Assembly: GCA_030411725.1 (NCBI GenBank)
Contig: MU839839.1
Coordinates: 434,001 to 498,000 of the forward strand
Direction: 5' to 3'
Origin: Echria macrotheca
Taxonomy: Eukaryota > Ascomycota > Sordariomycetes > Sordariales > Schizotheciaceae
DNA: 64,000 bases
Each line of letters starts with the position of its first letter. The first letter of the stretch is position 1. A program made the position numbers and the translations under genes. Of the stretch, positions 46,122-58,448 are shown in pieces. A model generated the notes under the pieces. That model ran no database searches. It was not told the DNA's origin and saw only the letters and a list, made by a program, of their open reading frames with translations.

Positions 46122-47957
46122 ATGGCCGCCACATCTGACCAGAGCCCTTATATCTTTGGCTCCTCCAACTTTACTCCTACTCCCGACCACAGGCGGTCCG
46201 CGGACAACGAGTGGACTGACGCCGACGAGTTTATCGACAGATGTTTCAACTTCCGTAAATACTACGGAGGCGAAGGCTCTCAGTTTGATGTTTCCGAGGG
46301 TACCTCGGATGCTACTCCCCCAACTCTAGCCACAGACACATCCGTCGATGTCAACGACATCGATGAGGATACCGCCATGCGAGACATATCCCCGCCCGTC
46401 TCCGAGTCACCGGCATACAACGTGATCTGGCCCCAGGTCGACAAGGCTGAAGAGCCTCGGAGCCCGATAATTCGGTATCCCGATGACTCCCTGGAGATGA
46501 GCGAGCATGATGGACCGGTCGGCCTGTCCCCGAGTAGCGCCTCGCCTGCGGTACTGGCTGCGCGGCCTCCTCCCGCTCAAAGTCATTCCGAGTCCTCTTC
46601 TACCGCTGTCCGGACCCGCAGAGTCCATGATACCAACAAAACAAAAGAAGTCCGGAACATCAAGCAGTGTGGCCGCTGCAGAGTGATGAGGGTTTCGGTA
46701 TGGGTGTCCCCGCGCCGGTGTGGTGTAGGACTGACATTACTGTAGTGTGACCTCAATGAGGTCTGCCGCCATTGCATGAAGAGTGGTGAAAAGTGGCCTG
46801 GGCTCGACCCAAGAAGCCTTTGCAAACGACGGAGACCGCATGAACAGGTCACAAGCCAGTTTCGTATGCCTTCAGACCCCTACCAACCGTGACCCTAGTC
46901 TCTAACCAGTTCCGTTTTTGATGTAGACCGTTGGTGTGCGAGTGGTGGTAGAGGATCTGTCGTGTTCCCTGCGGTTCCGGAGCCGGTTCCATTCCAAGTA
47001 AACGTCCATTTTCCTCGTAACAGCATCAACCCGCCATTGGCCGTGGATGCGGTGCTGTCCTCTGAATCAGGGGGTGGATGCGAGATTATCCGTCCGACCG
47101 GTCTCGCCCTCCAGAGCTTCCATCAACAAATCGTCGTCCGGGCCAGGGAGTCGATAGGGTATGCCCGGAATGCGACTTTCCCATCGAGCATCCACAGCCT
47201 GCTAGCAACCCTTTCGGAAGCCCAAGTTCTGAGGTGGGCATTTCAGACTCAGGCCCAAGCCACGGGACACACTCCCATGCCATCCAACACGATCCAGGTC
47301 GCAGAGGAGCTGATGGAAAACCTCATCAATATGAGAACAATGTTTGAAATTTGGCGGGTCGAGATCTTTGATACCAGACCGAGGTTCACCGGAATGAATA
47401 TCCCACTGGCCGCTCACCGCTTCATCCATGCCTATGCCGGAGGGGTGATATCGCAGCTCGAGAAAGATATCCTAAAAGATATCGACAAGCTTGTATTCCA
47501 GACCGAGATAAAGAATGGCGACTCTCCGATTCTGAAAGCGGCCCTCGACGTCGTCATTTGGGCAGTCCTCTGGCAGCTCATATTTCTCTACCAGGAGGCG
47601 CGAGTGGCCATGCATCGGCAGCCACAACATCCGAAATTCTTGGAGACAACCGAAGAACTCTATACTGATATCGTCAACCTCCATGCTTGCGTGTTTCGGA
47701 CAAGAAAGATTGTGGAAACCCTTGGAGAGGCCGGCACGAAGTTGTTCGGTGCACACCGGATGCTGAAAGTTGCCTTCGAGGACAGTTGGACAGCTCGTGA
47801 AAGCTTCTGTGAGTCTGCATGTGATGGTTTGAGATTCTGATCGGTGCTGACAACGACAGATACGACATTTTCGGGTGATCATCTTCTGAGGTCCTTGGTT
47901 ATCGACAGCGAGCTGAAGACGCTTAGCAGGAGAAAACCCGCTCCTCGAAGACAATGA
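46122..47957 (+). CDS. Zn2Cys6-type fungal transcription regulator
   Basis: Four exons (46122-46697, 46746-46863, 46927-47808, 47860-47957) give 557 residues. An acidic, Ser/Pro-rich N-terminus of about 180 residues precedes the metal-binding segment QCGRCRVMRVSCDLNEVC, then RHCMKSGEKWPG...LCKRRRP. The Cys spacing is 2-6-5-2-15, where the last gap is longer than the usual 6-8. The zinc cluster is split by introns, so frame continuity across both splices was decisive. After it come FPAVPEPVPFQVNVHFPRN and a helical region. The cluster lies mid-protein instead of at the N-terminus, and no classical fungal_trans domain is obvious. DNA targets cannot be guessed from the sequence. Confidence 0.75.
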
Positions 47958-48203
47958 GGTGTGGCGTTGACACCTGTCGGGCGGTCTGGGTTTTTATCAT
48001 TCCATTTGCTTCCTGGTCTGGCGTTTTGGTTTCGGGGGTTTCCTCTAGAAAAAAAGGGGTGCGTTTCGGAGCGCTGACAGTATCGGAGTATTACCGTGAG
48101 GGTGTTGCAGTGGACACGAGATTGATGACTCATGAACGGGAGGTACAGATATCATGGCTTGGTCGGTGCCGGTTGCCCATCGTGCCTGGGCTTTCACTTC
48201 GTC

Positions 48204-50156
48204 CTAGGAAAGCAGCTTCGTGCTGACTATGACTTTCTTGTCGTCATATTGTTTGTTGGCGCCCTTAAACATGTCGATTAGGTCCTGTGGATCCAATCCT
48301 TGTATGGATTTCTTGCTCAGTGATATTTCCAGATAAACTTTGAGCTTCTTGGCTCTTTCTGCTACGCAGTGGAACCTGTTCTCTCTTTCAGCCACATTTT
48401 TTCCACTTACACGATACGAGGCGTGGACTCACCTTATGTTGTTGGTAATCGACTGTTCGTCTCTGGGCCACGCAGTGATGAGAGTTGCCAGTACTCTTGT
48501 CGTCGCTCCGATGTAGTCAGCCCAGAAGCAACCCTCCCGGTCGGCGGCATCAACCAATGCCCGAAGACCGCTGTACAGCTGCTGGTCAATGGGACCAAGG
48601 TTTGCGCCCCATCGAGCGCAGAGCGTCAACCCCAGAACTGCACGTGCTCGGTGTGTTAGGCCCGGACAGCTCGGCTCTTCAGTCACAGCGGAATGTAGGA
48701 CTGCGGAGGCGTTTGCATCAGCGTCTACACCCATGCGGCTCCAGATTTGGCCACAGTAAAGATGGCTCAGCTGCAAACTGAATACCGTGGAAGAGTCGGT
48801 GGCGGCCAAGTTGCCAGGCATCGCAGATGACAAAATATCGACGAGACGAGAGAGCTCGAGTCGTTGGCCCAAGAGGCTCAAGGCTGGTGGCGTAACAAGC
48901 GACCCAAGACAGGCCAATGGACTGCTTTCCCTGATTTCGTATGGAAGTTTCATCATCAGGACGCCTTCCCGGTTTCCCCCGGCGCAGAAGGTAACAGAGC
49001 GGATACGCGGCAGAGCTTCGATGAGCGCCTCAACCACGGTAACTATGGCGGGGAACTGCGCACGACGCCGCTTGGACATGCCGAATATCTTCCCGTCAAA
49101 TGATTTGTTGATCTCCATCATGTCTTTTGTTTTGCCAAATGCTTTGCCAGAGACGGTGAAGGATCCGATTGCCGGGATGGGATATGGTTGAATCCGACCG
49201 CTGTGCATCAATATGCTGCCGTAGCCCCTGAACCCTCCTCCGCAGAGATATATATCGATGCCCGTTGTTTTCTTTGCCTCTTTGTCGAGTCCGCTGTCCT
49301 GTGTCTCTGCAACGGTGGCAGCCAGTGATGGAAACTTGTTCCGAAGCTTCGCAAACGCCTCCTTCATACCGGCCTGCAGTTTCGACACCTCAGTTGTCCG
49401 TGCCTGTGCCTCTGAATTTTCGAGGATTCGTATGAGACGCGCCGCACCGAACGGCATGCTCTCTCCGGAAAGGGCGGCGGCAGTTTCGTATCCAACACCG
49501 CCAGACTCGCGGGCACCGGACTTCGCGGCGTATGAGTCCATATACGTCATCTGGACACTTCCGCCACCGAGATCCAAAAACAAGCCCTTGACATCGACAA
49601 GGCCGGAGCGTGCTCCGACCGACCCGAAGAGAGTCTCGACAGCTGGTGCCAGAATGTGAACGACCAGGTCTGGGGTTGCGGCCCTGATGGCTTCCAGCAT
49701 CTGAGCAGCGTTCTGGGCTCGCCGCATGGCCTCGGTGGCAAAGACGACGACTTGTCTGGGAGGCACTCCATAGTCATCTACCGCGATAGTCCAGAACCGC
49801 GCCAGCGTTTGAGACACTAGCGATATGGTCTCGGCGGGAAAAGTGAGGGGCGGCACATCCTGCCCCTCTGAGGTTGTGTTGAGAGCATCAAAGAGGGATA
49901 TAGCAGCCCGCTCTCGGTATACACAGTTCAGCAGCCGAGCTCGAGGAGGAGAGAGGTCCGAGATGGAGAAGCGTATGCCGTTGCTTTGGTGGTGCAGCAA
50001 TGAGTTATTTTCACTGCTGGCCAGATCGCAAACGACAAGGGAGACTCACCTCCCCATGTCAACGAGGGCATAAAGATGATTGGAGTTGCTCGGATCCCAT
50101 CGAGGCATTTTCTCCTCGAGGTTCTCGAGCGTCACAATGTCCACCACCGCGTCCAT
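48204..50156 (-). CDS. RTG2: Retrograde regulation protein 2 (Rtg2, Ppx/GppA family)
   Basis: Rtg2 is an ASKHA-fold protein related to exopolyphosphatases; in yeast it signals mitochondrial dysfunction to Rtg1/Rtg3. Exons: 50156-50050, 49983-48433 and 48405-48204; 619 residues against 588 in yeast. Exon 1 to exon 2 gives YALVDMGSNGIRFSISDL, the phosphate-1 motif that names the family. Further motifs: FATEAMRRAQN, FLDLGGGSVQMTY (phosphate 2) and YLCGGGFRGYG (adenosine-side loop). The C-terminal exon ends KKVIVSTKLLS. In filamentous fungi the role may be broader metabolic sensing; that is inference. Its start lies 488 bp from the stop codon of the next minus-strand gene. Confidence 0.88.
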
Positions 50157-50644
50157 TGCGACAAAGTGCTGATGGTCTTGAGGAAAGGGAAGAGAATGAG
50201 GCCCTGTGAAAGTCTGCGACCAGAAACCTGATTATTGTTGCGGGGGTTCAACGTGCAAAGGTGCCCAACGATGGGAAATGCTGAATTGGGCTCCTCACCA
50301 AGAACCGAGTGGAACTGTCCGATAGCGGCCAATTGGTGTGCGGGTGTGGATTGAACAACGGCAGGAGCGAACCACACCGAAGCCAAAGGACAATATTGAT
50401 TCTCGTCTGGCAAAAAATGCAGAACTGAGAGGCAGATTGTGTCTCTGGAGCCGTATGATGTATGTCTTGCGGCAACCTTGCATACGAGAGACGGCTGACC
50501 TCGCACGTGTTGGGCAAATGCTGCCTGCCGACGCGGAAACCTTGATGAGTGTTTCAATAAATGTGGGTACTTCACGATGGAATCCGGTTTCCACGGCTAT
50601 CAACAATGTGCCTTCCTCAGTATATGATTCGGCCCCTGGCCTGC
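50157..50644. other. Intergenic region upstream of RTG2
   Basis: This 488-bp stretch holds the RTG2 promoter and the 3' UTR of the upstream gene. I see no conserved signal. Confidence 0.5.
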
Positions 50645-52041
50645 TCACGGCCATATTGTCTGCCTCAACACCGGACCCTTCACAGCTGGCCCGAGCAAAG
50701 TCGTGAGGCCATCCTCCCATTCCATCGTCAGGTTCACCACCGGAGCTGGCCTTGAAGCCCCCGAAAAACCTGATCTTCTCAGCGCCAATCCCCATGAGAA
50801 ACTTGACTGTGCCGGACCGACCACCAGCCCGGCTCGAAGCATGACTTCGTAGTCGACGAGAGCACGCTGGTCCCAGGTGAGCGCATTTAGGGCTCGCAAC
50901 TCGTCACCATGGAGCATTTGCTTCTTTGTCACCACTGTCACGTTCAGGTCCGCGGCCATCCTTTCAAACTCAGCTATCTGAGCTTCCTCTGCCCCCGTTG
51001 CCAAGTACGCAACCTTCATTCCAGAACTGACGATATAATCCAAAAGACGACGTGCCTGGGTCTCGAACTTTGGCAGGATGTACCGAGCATCCTCTTCTGT
51101 CCTCAGATGGACACCAACGAAGGCGTTGTTCTCGGGCTGGCCGTGGGGATCTGCCTGGAATCCGAAGCGTCTCTGCAGGCTATGGAGTGCGGATGCCGAA
51201 AGACGCCGGGCACCTTGACGGGTCCGAATTATGCGGCCGAATTGATGAGAAAAGACCGGACTGTCGGACGAGGTGGTGAATGCCCAGTTTGTGACGCCGA
51301 GGTTGAACCGGACTGGCTGCGTTCGGTTTTCTGGTGGTGACACATGGTCTATATATTTCTTGATGTACCGAGACAAAACGGACGTGTCACTAATGACGCT
51401 GCCGTTCAGCAGCGGAACCTCCAGGACCTGCAGGCTCATGCCGGTACCCTTTTGCAGGCTCGGGACATCGTAAAGCTCATCCATGGACCGATAAACCTTC
51501 ATTTGTGGACAGAAGCGGGCGAGAGACTGATCCAGGTGGTCGAGATCAAAGAGGTAGTCGAAGGGCTCCCCCCTGACTGGGCCGGCGCCGCTGTACGGAG
51601 TCGTTAATGAGATCTGGGTATCATGTCTCTTGACGATTCGCGGTACCACGAGCTCCGCTGGTGATAGTTGGGGGTGTTAGCAGATGGCAACCATGACCGC
51701 GGCCACCGTGACGCACCTCCCATCTCAATGGCAATACGGATACAATTCAAGTGCGCATTCTTGACATGCCCAGGTCCTCCCGGGGCAGGCTCACAAGAGA
51801 GCACCAGCCCCGGTGTCCAGGTTTTCGTTGCACACAAGTCGGCGATCCCGCGGCCATCGAAGCCGCCATCGATCTCGCTCTCCAAGAAGTTGGAAATGAA
51901 GACCTCCTTCTCGTCTTCCACATGACCAATGGCCCGAGTGTAGGCCGATTCATGAGGGACGGTTAACGAGAACAGCCAGAGGCCGAAAAGAAATGGCAAC
52001 GCAAACCTAGCCAGCACGAGCAACCTCGGACGGCCCAGCAT
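50645..52041 (-). CDS. O-fucosyltransferase-like type II membrane protein
   Basis: Two exons (52041-51717 and 51657-50645) give 445 residues. A short cytosolic start (MLGRPRLLVLAR) leads into one hydrophobic segment (FALPFLFGLWLFSLTV), fitting a Golgi-type signal anchor. The lumenal part has CIRIAIEMGGAELVVPRIV near the N-terminal side and FVGVHLRTEEDA in the middle, which resembles the conserved Arg-containing HLR motif of GDP-fucose protein O-fucosyltransferases, then LATGAEEAQIAEFE. The C-terminal part has VGPAQSSFSW, in the place where the family keeps its S-x-F-S sugar-nucleotide loop. The fold is therefore likely GT-B; that the donor is GDP-fucose is inference, since fungal members are poorly studied. 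Confidence 0.68.
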
Positions 52042-55000
52042 ATCGGAAGTCTTGGTTGACGAACGATGATGAAGTCGCCGAGCGGCCACACAACAACCGG
52101 CAGGCTCTGCCACCACGATCAAGCCAACTGGCATCAGAGTCTAGAGACATGATGTTGAGTGTAAGTCGACCAAAAGGGGACTAGCTCCCGTCCAGCAGCA
52201 ATATTGTCTGTGTGAAGCGCAGGGGACGGGATCCGAGAGCTGAGGTTGCAATCATGGCTTCAACTGAGACCGAAAGCTGCGAATGGAAGGCGGGACGGGG
52301 CGGAGGCAATCGGGATACTGGTGAACGCGCCAATTGTTGGGTCGTCGTCAAGCATCTGGTGGTGATGGAGTGCCCCGGGGTGTACCGATTTGGTGGAAGA
52401 GGTTCCGGCTGGGCTGAAGTGGAATTCCTCGGCAAGCACTCAAGCGACCAAACATTGCACAATCAAGGGTCCAACCTTGAACCCTTTTTGCTGCGACCCA
52501 TTGCGGGAGTTCCCAGATAGTACGGATGTAGGTAGTTACCTTCCAAGCGTGCTCCGGACCGTGATCCTTGGTCCATCCCACGCTGCACCACGTCGTTTCT
52601 GCACGACCGAGACAGCTCACAAGCCCGCGGAGCCGGCAGCTCGACAAGCACAGGTGTCGCGCCGCTTCGTTGGGCAGTGAGCAACCTCGGGTTGCTAGAA
52701 AGAGGTTTTGGTAAGCCTGTGGCTCGCCCAAGTTGTCGTCGTTGGAGAGCTTGGATCGACGACGAACCCTGGTGATTGGAGTTGAGAGCGGTGTGCGGAG
52801 CCAAGCAAAGGCAACGTTCGCGTGGGGAGCGCTAAATGCCCGATGCAACGCTGGCGAACTCCCTCCGGTGTCCCTCCAACGCCCCTGCCACGTATCAAGC
52901 CCCGCCAGTCACAGGGGTGGCTCGCCTGCATCTCAACTGCGTGGACGCGCCTGCCCTCAGACTGGTGCCGAAAAGGCTCAACAGGAAAGCACGGAATGAT
53001 GAAACAACTCTCATCAGAGTCGATAGAATCAGCCGGGTTATGATATATCACAGCACTTGTATAATATCGCTTCCCTTAGCAAACCACAGCGAACAGCATC
53101 GCCAGCTTGCTATCCTTGCGTCACATCCTCATGCGTACCAGGATGGAGCCGAAGTTCGCGAGCAGGAGCCACTTAAAACACGCCCCCCACAGGCGCGTCG
53201 CTGCCAAATCGCGAAAAAACGCGTCTGCGGGCCGACTGTCGATCTGGGGCAGTCTCTTCTCAGTCTGGCACTTTGACAAGGAGATGCCCTCCTGGTGATT
53301 TCATACCCTGCCACCGTCGTCATTGCGTTTATTCGAGCAAGCTTGGAGGGAGATTGTCGACAGAGCAGCAACAAAAGCATTTTAAAACTCGGACGTCGTC
53401 GAGGTGTTGGTCTGCTTCTGCAGAACTGTCTCTCATCCCGTGAGGGGTTGTCTTGTGTCGAACTCGCCGTCCCACTGCGCGACGTCCTGCAGGCTGCACG
53501 TCGCGCGCTCCACTCCACCACACCCATCACACATCGCAGGTTCGCCAATTTTTACCAGCCCCTCGATTTTTGTCGCCTCAACATCTAGACGAGCGAGAGC
53601 CATTCAATTGCAACGCACGGGCTGCAGCACCTGTCGTCTACTCCACCACCGAGCAAAGGAGGTGTGCGATTTGTGAATTGCACTCTCGCTGTCTCTGCTG
53701 CTCTGTCGCTGCTCTGCAAATCGTCCTGCTTGATCTGTTCTACCCCGCGCCGACTTGTCATTGAGGGTGTCTCCACCAACCGGCGCTCGCTTCCGATCCG
53801 CTGAAGGCTTGAGACTGGCCGGCTGTCATCTGCCCGGCCGATCTTGGGTTGCTGCCGCATCTATTCTGGCTTTACCCGCCTGCATTCCGCACCGTTGAAC
53901 TTCTGGCGAGTCGCTCTTCGCAACGGTGAACTGCGGCGACCTGTCTCCGACCCCTTCGACGGGCATACCTTGGGCTCACTTTGGAACGCGCGTGGACCAA
54001 CCTAGGCCCTGCTGGTCACGGTTCTCGACGCGTCGCCGCCAACAGCCAGCTGCGACTGGGCAATAAGCCGGCGGCCACTGGATCGGCGAGACTCCTCGGG
54101 TTCCAGCGTGCGTCTTGCTCCTACGCGGTCCACGAATCCCGCCTGCCGGCCTGCAGCAGCTCCCAATCCCCACAATCCAGCGTCGACGCTCTGGGGCGGA
54201 TTCGACTGGAGCTCTCGACGTTGAAGGACAGGCGGACCCTGGAACCAGCAGAACTGACAAGGACCCCTTCCCGGCCCCCCTGCACCGCTGCCCTGTATCC
54301 ACTTGGGTCGGGTTCGCTTGGTTCTGTGGCTGCTGGTCACTGGCTGGCTGCTCTGCGCTTCTTGTCTGGTGGGGGTTTCTACGCCTGTGAGGGTCCAGGC
54401 CGCCACAGTCCCGACGCTGGCGCCGTCCGCCGTCCTCTCACGCTCTTCTTCTCCGGACACTCGTTTTCTCTGCGCCCAGCTCCCCTACCCCCTTCTTCCA
54501 CTTCGACGCCCTCCCCGGATCCTCTACATATTCCCGGTTTCCCGTTCTTCTGGCTCGCCCCCTTCTGACCTGCCCAGTCATTCCTTTGCGACCTCAATTG
54601 ACAACCAGTCGCGCTTGGCGCAAGGTCTCATGGTCCCGGGTGCGTCCCAAGCTCACGCACTCTAGCACCACGGCCTCGACAGACCCGGACAACACACGCG
54701 ATACGCCTAATTCCCGTCTTGACGACCGCTTTTTCTTTTCCCTCTCGCAAACCCCGACGGCAACTTTATTTCCTTGTTTCAAGCCCTTTTAGACCTCTCC
54801 GCAGCATCGACTGAAGACCAGCACTTCTCAGACCTCTTGGTAGTCGACCCATCCCCAGGCGTGGACCCGTCCATTCAACGATCGCACTTGGTTCTCCCTC
54901 GCAACTCAATCCCGGTGCTCTTACACAAGGCGATTTCCAACTTTGCCGCAAAGCTTTATATATATCAAGTCCGGGACTCCTTTCGTGACGACAACCCTCT

Positions 55001-55161
55001 GTCCAACGCTGGTTTTGTTCTAGATTCGGGAGAGCGGCCTGCACTTGGATGCTTGGATGCACCTAACGTTGGATTTATCTTGACGCGCAGCTACGCTTTG
55101 TTGGACTCGCGACTCTTCCATGACGCGCTTGCATGCCATCAGCACCCTGTCCTAAGACAAC
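52042..55161. promoter_or_regulatory. Long gene-poor region with extended C/T-rich leader
   Basis: This 3.1-kb stretch lies between divergent genes. From about 53290 to 55160 it is C/T-rich on plus with many TCTC, CTCG and CCTC runs, which suggests a long transcribed leader or promoter for the gene at 55162. A frame at 54774-55256 overlaps that gene's start in another frame and could be an upstream ORF. I see no separate gene. Confidence 0.45.
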
Positions 55162-57087
55162 ATGAATCAACATTCCGGCTCTGCGACCCTCCCGAGGGGT
55201 TTCAGGTATTCAGGTCACGATGGCCCAAAAACGCCAGAGCCAGCGTCGCAGAATGACGAGGCTCGAATGCCAGAGATTCCCTCGGCACCAAGACCGCGCT
55301 TGAAGTTGAAGAGGCGCGTTGTCTCCCAGCTTTCTGCCCCTACCCAGCAATTTCTTGCCTCCGTCGCCGCTGCAGACCTCCCCATACCGAGCATTGAAGA
55401 GCCCGAGACTGAGCCGAGAGGCTTTGAAAGCGACTTCGAAATGGGAGGCATCACCGCCCTGACGAAGCATATGCAGAACGAAGACAGGGATATGCACCTG
55501 CTTCAGCCTCGCGGGAGGACATTTTCTCCACCCAAGACGCCTGCACCGGGCTTTGTGCCTTCCCTATCCCCGACGCGGTACCCCAACTGGACCATCGATT
55601 CAGCCATCAGCAGCAGCATTGAGTCGACGCCGGATTATGAGTCTAGTCGACCTTCAACCTCACGGTCCACGCAGACAAGTGCGTCGCTTTTCAGTCGCTT
55701 GTCACACGCCACAGATGACGACCATTGCACCAATTCCGAGGTGGACACGAAGGAGCGTTACGTGCTTAGTCCAGACGACGACGTGGGGGCACGCGGTCAA
55801 GTGGATGCGCAAAAGCTGAGAAAGGCGCCATGGACGAAAGCCATGAGCGACCACCTTTGGTCTACTTTTGTACTCTACTTGCAGGACCCCAAAGTGACAC
55901 CTATCCGCATGGGTAAGGGCTGCGTCCCACCACATGGCGTCCTTCTCCGGGTCTCCCGGGAGGCGAAACGGAGTTGGAAGGGCTCCAAGGCGCTTGCCAA
56001 GGCAGCCAAACCGATGGAGGGGAGAAAGAGTGGAAGCAGCACCCCAACTGCAGAGAGCTCGGGGACATTTATTCAGTGGCCACATACATGCGCCGCCACC
56101 CGATCGCACCTGCGGGAACTCTGCAAGATCAAAGCGGCTGCTGGGTCAGCGAACCATCACATTCTATCTCGAAGCCCCACCCCTTTCAGCCAGGCCGCTG
56201 CACATCACTGGAATCGACGATCTACGCCTGGTCGCACTCCTTCGGCTTTTACGACCGATATGTCTATGTCGCTTCTGATAAGCACCTCGGAAAGCATGAA
56301 ACCGGAGGGTCCTCTAGCACAGCTTACTGGATCAAATCCTGAACCGGCGGAGACCAGTGGCACGTCCGTCTTGGCCGGTCCGGCTCTGACTACATTCGAG
56401 GGCGAGCCCTCTTTTGCTGAGAGACGGCGTCTTGGGTCGCCAGGTGGTGCCAGGAGCTACGGGCCAAGTTCTTCTGGGTCCCTTGCTGCAGTGCTTGGAC
56501 TGAGCGGCAGCCCGATGCCTCGCAGGCTGACCCACACCGTCGGGCCTCGTCGGACGCTGCAGTCACCGGTGCGACTCAGCAGGTCAAGTACTCAAAAACG
56601 GAGACACACGCAGTCTAGTGAGCCCCGCAAGAGACCCAGCATAAGCTCCGATCTGTGGACAGATCCGAACGCAAGGGCAGCACCGGCCGTCGAGCCGAGC
56701 CGCTCGATGGAGTTCAGCTCCACCTCTTCCCATCGCTTTGGCGAGTGGTTCATCCCGCGCATACCCGTTGAGCCTATGCTGTCGACTTCAACAAGCATGC
56801 CGAACGTCGGCGGCCCGCTCGGCACCCCGGACCTTCCGCCTCCTCGTCTTGGATCGCCGTTTTCTGCGACCCACAACTCGAGTTTTAGCTTCCCGAACCG
56901 CTTGCACCGCGCTCAACATGGGGGGAGTGTCGATTTGGGCATGCTAGGCCGACCTTTTGCCACGATTCAGCAACCGGCCGAAGCAGATGCCTCGTATACG
57001 CGCCCCAGCTTGGCCGGTCGCTTGGCGTATCTCGACCAGCGACTCAAGGAGCTCCACCGCCGCGGGCGATCCGAGTCTCCCTTGTAA
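55162..57087 (+). CDS. Ser/Pro-rich ascomycete protein with helix-turn-helix-like segment
   Basis: This single-exon gene of 641 residues is not one I recognise by name. Most of the chain is polar and disordered (Ser, Pro, Arg). One region stands out, about residues 218-275: RKAPWTKAMSDHLWSTFVLY, then LQDPKVTPIRMG and GVLLRVSREAKRSWKGSK. Its Trp spacing and helical pattern recall a Myb/SANT-like or other small helix-turn-helix domain, and GTFIQWPHTCAATRSHLREL continues it. That would fit a nuclear role, but this is inference. Basic stretches such as QKRRHT and EPRKRPS could serve nuclear import. The end LAYLDQRLKELHRRGR is a predicted helix. The start is the first Met after the long leader. 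Confidence 0.65.
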   Translation: MNQHSGSATLPRGFRYSGHDGPKTPEPASQNDEARMPEIPSAPRPRLKLKRRVVSQLSAPTQQFLASVAAADLPIPSIEEPETEPRGFESDFEMGGITALTKHMQNEDRDMHLLQPRGRTFSPPKTPAPGFVPSLSPTRYPNWTIDSAISSSIESTPDYESSRPSTSRSTQTSASLFSRLSHATDDDHCTNSEVDTKERYVLSPDDDVGARGQVDAQKLRKAPWTKAMSDHLWSTFVLYLQDPKVTPIRMGKGCVPPHGVLLRVSREAKRSWKGSKALAKAAKPMEGRKSGSSTPTAESSGTFIQWPHTCAATRSHLRELCKIKAAAGSANHHILSRSPTPFSQAAAHHWNRRSTPGRTPSAFTTDMSMSLLISTSESMKPEGPLAQLTGSNPEPAETSGTSVLAGPALTTFEGEPSFAERRRLGSPGGARSYGPSSSGSLAAVLGLSGSPMPRRLTHTVGPRRTLQSPVRLSRSSTQKRRHTQSSEPRKRPSISSDLWTDPNARAAPAVEPSRSMEFSSTSSHRFGEWFIPRIPVEPMLSTSTSMPNVGGPLGTPDLPPPRLGSPFSATHNSSFSFPNRLHRAQHGGSVDLGMLGRPFATIQQPAEADASYTRPSLAGRLAYLDQRLKELHRRGRSESPL

Positions 57088-58448
57088 CACCACACCCACA
57101 CTTCAAACGGTCGTTTATCCCTTACAATTTTTCTTCTCTGTACATGTTTTCAATCTGGTCTTTGAATATGACAGAGGAGACCTGACTTTCTACGATGTTC
57201 ACGACACTGAGACGATTCCACTGATGGACGCTGCCGACGGCAGGCGTTGCAATGTTACGCATGACGCGAAGGACATACCCCCTCGACGGCCGAAATACCA
57301 GCAGATTCTCGGACAGTTTATACTCTGGCGGACGAAGCTTGTTTAATCATGTTAGGGTGTTTTGTTGGCTGGATATAGCCTGGAAGGGAGGATGTTGGTG
57401 GTCTGCTTTTTCCCCTAGTTTGCTCACCAGCTCACGGCCGCCAACTCTTCACGAAAAGTTTAACGACGATATGACCCGCATGATACGGATTTCTTTGATC
57501 TTTTCTCTTCTTGGCCCAGCTCCTGCTCGCAGCCGGGCGGGACTGAGCCTGTTGTTTGGGGATACGGGGCTTGGGTGGGGATGGCTCTTGGTTTTTAGAT
57601 GGGAGTTTTAGGAACGGTTGTTGCGCAGAAAGAGGACGAAGACAAAAGCGCCGTACATCTATCTTGATGATATATCTGATGATCGACTATCTGGGTCCTA
57701 TGATCCAACGTTATGACGAGTCTCTTGCGCCCGGAATTCGACGGGATGCAATGTACAGAGACTGATGATGTTTACTTCTTAGTACATATTGGGAAAAAGA
57801 AAGCTGATAGAGTTTGCCCCTGAGAGATGCACTCGATGTGAATGTGATTGTGTGCTGGTGAGACATGCCCGACGCAGGGGTTCTCAGACGTCGGGGAGTC
57901 GGTCAGAAGCGGAATCAAGTTGCCGGTCTCGGTCGATTTTGTCTTGGTGGTACCGCCAAAGCGTACCGGCTGTGCACGGTGGTGTTGCTTCTTTTGATGT
58001 TATCAAGAATTGCAAAGGGGGTCGTCGAGGAAGGCCAAGTCCCGAGGAGCTTGGGCGCTAGAGTAGAGTAGAGTAAAACCCACGCACTCGGCAGGGTTTC
58101 AGGGCTTGTCTCGCGGGACTCGAGGCGCGGCTGTGTACAGTGTGGGGCCTGGGCCGCTCGGCACCACCCGCTAACTAACTAACTGGAGCAACGACACAAG
58201 GCCCGGCTGCGACATCGCACCAGAGCGCGTTTCCCGCAAAACCGCTCCCCGTTTTCCGCGACCCGCGACTGCTAGCTATTTATGTTTTTTTCTCCGCCAC
58301 CACCGAGCACCACCACCGTCCCAACTTCCCGAGACCCGGTCTTTTTGTTGGTACACTCTGCGGCAAAACGGCGGGGTTTTTCTTTTGGGGAGGGGATTCG
58401 TTTTTGAATGGTTTTTTGTTTGACGAGACGGGGATAGCACAGCCAGCC
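57088..58448. other. Intergenic region before PER1
   Basis: This 1.36-kb region includes CTAACTAACTAACTGG near 58171-58185 and C-rich leader-like sequence from about 58195. I see no gene. Confidence 0.5.
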
